The translations under genes were made by a program, and so were the position numbers. From the NCBI GenBank assembly GCA_902461985.1, contig CABQAB010000029.1:1-12442 (forward strand): a DNA stretch of 12,442 nt. The letters run 5' to 3'. Positions within the stretch are counted from its first letter, which is position 1. Each line of letters begins with the position of its first letter. Shown here piece by piece: positions 7,861 to 12,442 of this stretch. Source of the stretch: an uncultured Bacteroidales bacterium (GTDB taxonomy: Bacteria; Bacteroidota; Bacteroidia; Bacteroidales; UBA932). The notes beneath the pieces were generated by a model, which saw nothing but the letters and a program-made list of their open reading frames with translations, ran no database searches and was not told the DNA's origin.

Positions 7861-8431
7861 TCTGAGTGACATTGAACTGATTCACAAAGCTATGGAGCAG
7901 GACCAGATGGCTTTCGTAATCCTGTACCAGCGTTATTACAGCGCGTTGTACGCCCATGTCTCGAAATTCATTTCCAACAGGGAGGACCTTGAAGACGTGT
8001 GCATAGAGTCTTTCCAGAAGGCATTCAGCCGGATTGACAGCTACAAGGAGGAATTCATGTTTTCCACATGGCTTTTCAGAATAGGCCAGAACACTGCTTT
8101 CGACCATCTGAGCAAACGGCAGAGGAAGGAAGAGAATATGCCGGTGCAGACTCTCAGCTACACCAAAGACTCGCAGCTGGAAGTACCGTCAGGGGCGATT
8201 TCCCCGGAAGAGACGGTCATCAACCAGGAAGAATACGACAAATGGCTGACTATCATTGACTTGCTCAAAGGGGACTACAAAACTGTAGCCAAGATGTTCC
8301 TCATTGACAATTTCGGATATAACGAGATAGCCGAGGCCCTTGACATGCCGCTCAACACCGTAAAGACGAAAATACGCAGGGCAAGGGCTCAGCTTACGAA
8401 AATGATGGATACGGACGACGAACTCCTGTAA
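7829..8431 (+). CDS. ECF-type (sigma-70 family) RNA polymerase sigma factor
   Basis: A 200-residue alternative sigma factor with the two ECF domains. Sigma-2 (about 27-95) contains the -10-recognising helix region EDLEDVCIESFQKAF and FSTWLFRIGQNTAFDHLSKRQR; a linker of about 40 residues follows; sigma-4 (about 140-195) ends in a helix-turn-helix, YNEIAEALDMPLNTVKTKIRRARAQL, which would read the -35 region. It would guide RNA polymerase to a special set of promoters. The start lies inside polA (ATG 7829, or the adjacent ATG 7832), overlapping it by 32 nt. No anti-sigma factor follows: the next gene is rsmG after 54 nt. Control may thus come through expression level or a distant partner. Targets are unknown. 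Confidence 0.9.
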   Translation: MMEKTGSKLTNLSDIELIHKAMEQDQMAFVILYQRYYSALYAHVSKFISNREDLEDVCIESFQKAFSRIDSYKEEFMFSTWLFRIGQNTAFDHLSKRQRKEENMPVQTLSYTKDSQLEVPSGAISPEETVINQEEYDKWLTIIDLLKGDYKTVAKMFLIDNFGYNEIAEALDMPLNTVKTKIRRARAQLTKMMDTDDELL

Positions 8432-8442
8432 GTAATACCATG

Positions 8443-8462
8443 TGTCCGCAAGAATACGGACA
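8443..8462 (+). other. Small hairpin between sigma factor gene and rsmG
   Basis: TGTCCG (8443-8448) and CGGACA (8457-8462) form a perfect 6-bp stem around an 8-nt loop, which two G-U pairs could extend. No T-tract follows, so it is unlikely to be a strong intrinsic terminator. It occupies much of the 54-nt gap before rsmG and might act as an RNA processing or stabilising site. It could also be chance. Confidence 0.35.
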
Positions 8463-8485
8463 TGCTTGAAGATGTTTCTTGAAAT

Positions 8486-9157
8486 ATGAGATTTGAAGAA
8501 TTTGAAAATACTGTCAGAGCCCTGCTCCCGGAAGTGACTGAAGAGGCCGTAGAGCGGTTCCGCCGCATGGATGGGCTATACAGGGACTGGAACTCGAAAA
8601 TAAACGTGATTTCACGCAAAGACATAGACAATCTCTACGACCATCATATTCTCCACTCCCTGGGCATTGCGCTCTATCTGCGCCTGCAGGAACCGGAAAC
8701 CTACAGGGAATGGCTTTCTGGCGGACCTGTGAGAGTTTTAGACTTGGGATGTGGCGGAGGATTCCCGGGAATTCCTTTGGCTGCGTTCTTCAGCAACGCG
8801 CAGTTCGTGCTCTGCGACTCGGTCGGCAAGAAAATCACGGTTGCAAGGGAAGTCGCGTCCTCTCTCGGTCTGGAGAATGTGGAATGTGTGAACGACAGGG
8901 CGGAGAACCTCAACGGCTGTTTTGATTTCATAGTGTCAAGGGCCGTCACTTCTTTAGAGAATTTCCTGCCATGGGTCAAAGGCAAATTCAAACAGGAGAT
9001 TCTCTGTCTGAAGGGCGGCGACCTCGCGGAAGAGACAGCAAAAGCGATGGGCAGGTTCAATCTCGCCAAAGGTTCCGTTTCGGTCTGGCCTCTGTCCTCA
9101 GTACTTCAAGACGGATATTTCGACGGCAAGACCGTCGTTTCCGTCACAAGATTTTAG
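8486..9157 (+). CDS. rsmG: 16S rRNA (guanine(527)-N7)-methyltransferase RsmG
   Basis: RsmG (also GidB) uses S-adenosylmethionine to methylate N7 of G527 in the 530 loop of 16S rRNA; loss of this mark gives low-level streptomycin resistance in other bacteria. The 223-residue product has the normal length. It shows the family helix WNSKINVISRKDI, then HHILHSL, the SAM-binding LDLGCGGGFPGIPLA (residues 85-99), LCDSVGKKITV, and FDFIVSRAVTSLENFLPW, which is diagnostic of RsmG. The ATG at 8486 lies 54 nt after the sigma factor stop, so the gene is probably the last of the operon. Its final 14 nt overlap the end of dapF on the other strand. Confidence 0.96.
   Translation: MRFEEFENTVRALLPEVTEEAVERFRRMDGLYRDWNSKINVISRKDIDNLYDHHILHSLGIALYLRLQEPETYREWLSGGPVRVLDLGCGGGFPGIPLAAFFSNAQFVLCDSVGKKITVAREVASSLGLENVECVNDRAENLNGCFDFIVSRAVTSLENFLPWVKGKFKQEILCLKGGDLAEETAKAMGRFNLAKGSVSVWPLSSVLQDGYFDGKTVVSVTRF
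9121..9137. terminator. GC-rich hairpin at the rsmG/dapF convergent junction, possible bidirectional terminator
   Basis: CGACGG (9121-9126) and CCGTCG (9132-9137) form a perfect 6-bp stem with a 5-nt loop, flanked by TTT on the plus-strand 3' side and by AAA (TTT on the other strand) before it. It lies inside the last codons of rsmG, just beyond the stop of dapF on the minus strand. Convergent genes need transcription stops and there is no intergenic space here. The T-tracts are short, so the call is tentative. Confidence 0.3.
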
Positions 9158-10031
9158 AAGATATCCTCGCGGCAGGACCTGTAAGATAGACATCCTCGAA
9201 CTTCACACGTCTGCCCGGGGTGGGTTCAGCTATGTTCGGGACATGGGTGAGCATGGGATTGAATTCAACTGAAAGGTCATCGATACGCGCCCGTACGTCA
9301 ACCTTGTAGCCAGAAAAAATCTCTAACTTGTAGGCAATTGCAGAAGCAACGATGCCGGTTCCGCAGGCAAGGGTTTCCGCTTCCACACCCTTTTCAAAGG
9401 TACGGACACGCAGCCTGCCGCTTCCAAGGACCTGAACGAAATTCACGTTAACCCCTTCGGGCGCGAATTCATCCGCCCATCTGTAATAATTTCCCTCATC
9501 ATCGACATCCACAGTTTCCGTATTCTCGACGAATTTCACGAAGTGCCTGGTGCCCGTGTCGATGAACCAGCCGTCAAGGCAGCCGTAGAATTCAGTCACA
9601 TCTTTCATCTTCAGCCTCACGGTGCAGACACCTCCCTCCCGGCCCAGGATTTCTCCGCTGTGCAGGCCGTCTGCAGCTCTGAAAAGGTATTTGCCGCCCT
9701 CAGAAGGTTCAATGCCAAGATAGTCTGCGAAAGCAACTATACAGCGTCCTCCGTTCCCGCACATCATGCCTGTAGAGCCGTCTGGGTTGTAATATTCCAT
9801 GATGAAATCCGGGACAGAAGACTCCCCGTCAGAAGGCCCGGCTTCACCTGCAAGCGAAAGTATCATAAGCCCGTCCGCCCCGATTCTGCCGTCAGCCGCC
9901 ACGAATCCGCTCTGCCTGTCGCACAACGACATTATTGCGGACGATTCCCTGAAGCCGTCCACTCCCCCTTTCCGGCCGTCCAAAACGATGAAATCGTTCC
10001 CCGCACCGGAATATTTGAACAATTCCTGCAT
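9144..10031 (-). CDS. dapF: Diaminopimelate epimerase
   Basis: DapF interconverts LL- and meso-diaminopimelate, the last step before lysine and the source of the meso-DAP cross-linking residue of peptidoglycan. It is a cofactor-free, two-cysteine racemase. Both catalytic motifs are present in the 295-residue product: MMCGNGGRC (Cys91) and ETLACGTG (Cys223), with the substrate-binding GAGNDF near the N-terminus, YNPDGST, and PEGVNVNF in the second half. The start is set at ATG 10031 (MQELFKYSGAGNDF); a TTG six bases upstream (10037) would add only two residues and is less likely. The gene lies 52 nt downstream of ppa on the same strand and probably shares its transcript. Its 3' end runs 14 nt into rsmG on the opposite strand. 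Confidence 0.94.
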   Translation of the reverse strand: MQELFKYSGAGNDFIVLDGRKGGVDGFRESSAIMSLCDRQSGFVAADGRIGADGLMILSLAGEAGPSDGESSVPDFIMEYYNPDGSTGMMCGNGGRCIVAFADYLGIEPSEGGKYLFRAADGLHSGEILGREGGVCTVRLKMKDVTEFYGCLDGWFIDTGTRHFVKFVENTETVDVDDEGNYYRWADEFAPEGVNVNFVQVLGSGRLRVRTFEKGVEAETLACGTGIVASAIAYKLEIFSGYKVDVRARIDDLSVEFNPMLTHVPNIAEPTPGRRVKFEDVYLTGPAARISSKIL

Positions 10032-10083
10032 ATTCAAGACTTTGATTTAAGTTCTGCAAGCCAGCCTGAAACGGTGCGGGAGA

Positions 10084-10707
10084 CTATTCCTCCTTTTGGC
10101 CGTAGAAATCATCATAGTCCTCCATGGAACGCCTGATGACATCTTTGGCTACATCCGCCCCGTAGGTGCTGACGAATTTCATTCGCAGATTGGTTTCCCC
10201 GGGAATGTCCTTATAGGTAGTGAAATAGTGGATAAGTCTTCTGACTATCTCTATCGGCAGTTCTTCTATATCGTTGTAACGGCCGTAGACTGCATCGTTC
10301 TTCAGTACAGCTATGATTTTGTCGTCAGCCTGATTGTTGTCCAGAAGGCGCAGACCTCCGATCGGCCTTGCCCTGACGAGTATATCGCCATGAGTCACGT
10401 CCTTTTCAGTGAGCACGCATATGTCGAGAGGGTCTCCGTCTCCTTCCACATCATACCTCGCGAGAGCCTTGTTGGTCAGCTCCGCCATCTTTTCCTTACA
10501 CCATGTCTTTGGAATGAAGCCGTACAGAGACGGGACTATGTTGGAAAACTTCTGGGGCCTATCTATAGACAGATAGCCGGTTTCCTTGTCAACTTCATAT
10601 TTTACCGTGTCGGTGGGGACAATTTCAATGAATGCCCTGACGTCATCCGGAGTGCCGGGATTGATGCCGTGCCAGGGATGAGATTTGCATTTTATACTAT
10701 AATCCAT
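10084..10707 (-). CDS. ppa: Inorganic pyrophosphatase (family I)
   Basis: Soluble Mg-dependent enzyme that splits pyrophosphate released by nucleic acid, aminoacyl-tRNA and other syntheses, pulling those reactions forward. The signature GDGDPLDICVL has all three metal-binding aspartates (D90, D92, D95). Other family landmarks are the VKYEVDKETGYLSIDR segment, YGFIPKTW and the later ADDKIIAVL. At 207 residues it is longer than the E. coli enzyme (about 175), mostly through a longer N-terminal stretch and a region between YGFIPKT and the signature; both fit a Bacteroidota-type family I enzyme. The ATG at 10707 is the first good start. The upstream cysteine-protein gene ends 60 nt away and dapF follows. 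Confidence 0.95.
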   Translation of the reverse strand: MDYSIKCKSHPWHGINPGTPDDVRAFIEIVPTDTVKYEVDKETGYLSIDRPQKFSNIVPSLYGFIPKTWCKEKMAELTNKALARYDVEGDGDPLDICVLTEKDVTHGDILVRARPIGGLRLLDNNQADDKIIAVLKNDAVYGRYNDIEELPIEIVRRLIHYFTTYKDIPGETNLRMKFVSTYGADVAKDVIRRSMEDYDDFYGQKEE

Positions 10708-10739
10708 AGTTGTTTTATGTCAGTGCCCGTAGGCAGTTG

Positions 10740-10747
10740 CAAACTTA
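10740..10747 (-). promoter_or_regulatory. Possible -7 promoter element for ppa
   Basis: On the minus strand this reads TAAGTTTG, an exact TAnnTTTG match, in an AT-rich gap 33 nt before the ppa start. No TTTG is found at the expected 19-21-nt upstream distance, so only half of the promoter is supported. If active, it would let ppa-dapF be transcribed apart from the upstream gene. Confidence 0.3.
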
Positions 10748-10767
10748 ATAATTTAATTGCTAAAAGC

Positions 10768-11292
10768 CTATTTTCTACCGGACAAATTCCAGATTTCCTC
10801 TGCAACTATGGATGCCGCAAGGGCTGCAAGTGCCGGACACGGCCTTTTTTTATAATACTCTTCGGTCCTTGCCGACGGCTCCGGACGGGATGAAGCTGCC
10901 GCCCCCGCACCTGAGAGCAGTTCCCTGCATATAATCGAGCCGTTGGCTTCCCTGAATTTTCCGGCGAACTTCTGCACAAGCGCATAATTTTCCGCCTTGG
11001 CAGCACGCCCGGCGGCATCGGCGGCCTTTTCAACCGGACATATAAAGCCTGCCATAGCCGTCATCCCGCTCACGCATCCGCAAACCTCGCGCATACGCCC
11101 GAATCCGCCTCCGAAACCGGCAAAACCGCTCATCAGCATCTTCTCTGCAGTCGGCACATCCACTTCCATACGCTCTGCGACATAGTCCGAAAATGCCAGC
11201 ACCACCGACTGGGAACAGGTGTGGCCTGCCTTGAAAAGGGATTCGGCAAGTTCAGCCTTTCCCTTTACGTATTCTTCAATATTTTCTATCAT
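10768..11292 (-). CDS. C_GCAxxG_C_C family putative redox-active protein
   Basis: A 174-residue cytoplasmic protein of the C_GCAxxG_C_C family, thought to be redox-active through conserved cysteines, with no firmly established biochemical role. Family landmarks are the N-terminal FKAGHTCSQSV (C26), the glycine-rich SGFAGFGGGFGRMREVCG (C71), SIICREL (C122) and KRPCPAL (C152). Two further cysteines, C73 and C85, lie close to C71. The stretch around residues 128-145, rich in Ala, Ser and Pro, looks like a lineage-specific loop. The ATG at 11292 gives the usual family N-terminus. A 151-nt gap with a repeat-like element separates it from the relA/spoT-like gene upstream, and ppa follows 60 nt downstream. 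Metal or heme binding cannot be judged from sequence alone. Confidence 0.82.
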   Translation of the reverse strand: MIENIEEYVKGKAELAESLFKAGHTCSQSVVLAFSDYVAERMEVDVPTAEKMLMSGFAGFGGGFGRMREVCGCVSGMTAMAGFICPVEKAADAAGRAAKAENYALVQKFAGKFREANGSIICRELLSGAGAAASSRPEPSARTEEYYKKRPCPALAALAASIVAEEIWNLSGRK

Positions 11293-11327
11293 AATGTTGT
11301 ATATTTCAATATTTTACACTCTACTTT

Positions 11328-11440
11328 AGATCTTTCGGCTCCGCCCTTCGGGAGAAAAGGGCCAAAAGCCCACTGGGCTATTTGTCTAATCCTTTTCTTG
11401 TGCTCAAGATGACAAAGGAACACCTCATGCTCAAGATGAG
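11328..11440. repeat. Structured intergenic repeat-like element
   Basis: This fills most of the gap between two minus-strand genes. On the minus strand one end reads TGTCATCTTGAGC (11402-11414) and the other GGAGCCGAAAGATCT (11328-11342). Those ends resemble, from memory, the dispersed GTCATCcTGAGC...GGATCT intergenic repeats of many bacterial genomes, here with about 60 nt of extra sequence between them. A 12-bp direct repeat, TGCTCAAGATGA, occurs at 11401-11412 and 11428-11439 (27-bp period), and the second copy lies in a CTCAT/ATGAG inverted repeat. No transposase or coding frame is evident. Confidence 0.5.
11367..11379 (-). terminator. Possible terminator hairpin after the relA/spoT-like gene
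   Basis: On the minus strand AGCCC-AGT-GGGCT forms a 5-bp GC-rich stem with a 3-nt loop, followed by TTTTGG. The GGGC arm can instead pair with the GCCC just downstream (loop TTTTG), so two exclusive folds are possible. It lies about 65 nt past the stop of the relA/spoT-like gene and could end its transcript. The stem is short, hence modest confidence. Confidence 0.4.
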
Positions 11441-11443
11441 AGT

Positions 11444-12442
11444 TTAAGTTCTATTAGCCCGTTCGACATTTTTCAGGGCCCTTATCTGGGAGAGTATCTT
11501 GTCCAGCTCCAGATTGCTCGGAACCGCCAGTTTAAGAACAATGTCATAGCCGCCGGTACGGGGATTGTCGGCCACGTTGAATCCCCTCATCGCCGCACGG
11601 AAACTGGAAACCACATCCATGATTTCGTTGATTACAGACGGCTCATGCCCGGCAAAGATTCTCAGCGTCACCTGGAAATTCGAAGTCGAAGGAGACTCGC
11701 TCCACCGCACTTTCTGTATGCGGTAAGGATACTGCTCCATAAGCCTTGACGCATTAGGGCAGGACATCCTATGGATTTTGATGCCTTCCATCCTGCTCAC
11801 GAACCCGAACACGTCATCTCCGAACACAGGGTTGCAGCACTTGGCCATCTTGTAGTCCAGTCCCTTCACGTTTCTGGCATCAATGACCAGAATGTCATCT
11901 CCCTTTCCCTTCGGCGTGACAAGCGGCCTCTCCGCAGTTTTCACCTCAACGGCCTGCGGTTTCTGGGGCTCGTCAGCCGCGAGCACGGAATCACGGATTT
12001 CGGCCGGATCAATCTGCCCCTCGCCTATGGCGGCATAAAACGAACGCAAGGTCTTGTGCTGGTATTTCTTCATCAACGCAGCCAGCTCGTCGTCGTCGAG
12101 TTCGATTTTCCAGTTACGCAACTTCCTGCCTAACAATTCCTTGCCCTCGTCCGCCTTGGAGAATTCTATTTCGGACAGCTTCTGCCTGATTTTGGCACGA
12201 GCCTTCGAACTGACCACGAAATTGAGCCAGTCGGCAGACGGTTTCTGGTTCTTGCTGCTGCTTATTTCCACTATGTCTCCGGTCTTGAGCCTTTCCCTGA
12301 TAGGAGCAGGCTTGCCGTTGATTTTTCCGCCCGTACACTTGATTCCGAGATTGCTGTGGATGTCGAAAGCGAAATCCAGCACTGTCGAGCCGGCCTGAAG
12401 TTTCCTCAGCTCACCGCTCGGAGTAAACACGAAAATCTCGTT
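11444..12442 (-). CDS. RelA/SpoT family (p)ppGpp synthetase/hydrolase, C-terminal part
   Basis: This is the regulatory half of a long RelA/SpoT homologue; the reading frame runs off the right edge, so the catalytic hydrolase and synthetase domains lie outside the window. The visible 332 residues begin in the TGS domain (EIFVFTPSGELRKL, then DFAFDIHSNLG), pass through a helical region (SKARAKIRQKL onwards), then a zinc-finger-like domain with C202, C203, H224 and C228, the same spacing as the CC...H...C ligands of E. coli RelA. They end in an ACT domain (about 255-332). These domains sense uncharged tRNA on the ribosome or other starvation signals and control alarmone level. Whether the enzyme is synthetase-only (RelA) or bifunctional (Rel/SpoT) cannot be seen here. 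The intact zinc-finger residues argue that ribosome-linked control is kept. Confidence 0.93.
   Translation of the reverse strand, partial: NEIFVFTPSGELRKLQAGSTVLDFAFDIHSNLGIKCTGGKINGKPAPIRERLKTGDIVEISSSKNQKPSADWLNFVVSSKARAKIRQKLSEIEFSKADEGKELLGRKLRNWKIELDDDELAALMKKYQHKTLRSFYAAIGEGQIDPAEIRDSVLAADEPQKPQAVEVKTAERPLVTPKGKGDDILVIDARNVKGLDYKMAKCCNPVFGDDVFGFVSRMEGIKIHRMSCPNASRLMEQYPYRIQKVRWSESPSTSNFQVTLRIFAGHEPSVINEIMDVVSSFRAAMRGFNVADNPRTGGYDIVLKLAVPSNLELDKILSQIRALKNVERANRT

Noticed and set aside
10032..10037. TTG at 10037 as dapF start
   Set aside because: ATG 10031, two codons later, is a stronger start and gives the normal spacing to the GAGNDF motif.
10096..10893. Plus-strand open frame of 265 codons across ppa and the end of the cysteine-protein gene
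   Set aside because: It is antisense to two recognisable genes and spans their gap; the translation has no family features.
11293..11443. Mobile element or CRISPR-like array in the largest minus-strand gap
   Set aside because: Only two copies of a 12-bp repeat are present, with no regular spacers, no transposase and no target-site duplication that I could identify.

Overview
The window reads as core chromosome of a Bacteroidota species, most likely an uncultured Bacteroidales lineage of middling GC content. The evidence is the gene families (hybrid periplasmic-binding/AraC regulator, lipoprotein 5'-nucleotidase, LolC/E permease, RelA/SpoT), the lack of clear Shine-Dalgarno sequences, and at least one good Bacteroidota-type promoter (TTTG, 20-nt gap, TAnnTTTG). 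I see no phage, plasmid, insertion sequence, CRISPR array, tRNA or rRNA. Genus-level placement is not possible by eye.

Layout. (1) 1-2443, plus strand: the 3' part of a XylR-like regulator, then a secreted lipoprotein of the UshA/5'-nucleotidase family. (2) 2444-2598: an intergenic stretch with a clean promoter. (3) 2599-9157, plus strand: six closely packed genes that look like one operon: rbfA, a LolC/E-type permease, a family 2 glycosyltransferase, polA, an ECF-type sigma factor and rsmG. Three junctions overlap (4, 4 and 32 nt). (4) 9144-12442, minus strand: reading in the direction of transcription, the C-terminal part of a RelA/SpoT (p)ppGpp enzyme, a 151-nt intergenic repeat-like element, a C_GCAxxG_C_C family cysteine protein, ppa (inorganic pyrophosphatase) and dapF (diaminopimelate epimerase). 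rsmG and dapF converge and their 3' ends overlap by 14 nt.

How the genes fit together. The plus-strand operon mixes ribosome maturation (RbfA on the 30S subunit, RsmG on 16S rRNA), envelope work (lipoprotein release permease, glycosyltransferase), DNA repair/replication (Pol I) and transcription control (sigma factor). This is the growth-linked housekeeping mixture common in Bacteroidota. The minus-strand genes concern stringent response, pyrophosphate removal and lysine/peptidoglycan precursor synthesis.

No wholly new system stands out. The points most worth a second look are a DNA polymerase I whose 3'-5' exonuclease domain has lost its catalytic motifs, an ECF-type sigma factor overlapping polA with no adjacent anti-sigma gene, and a structured repeat-like element at 11328-11440 whose ends resemble a dispersed intergenic repeat.
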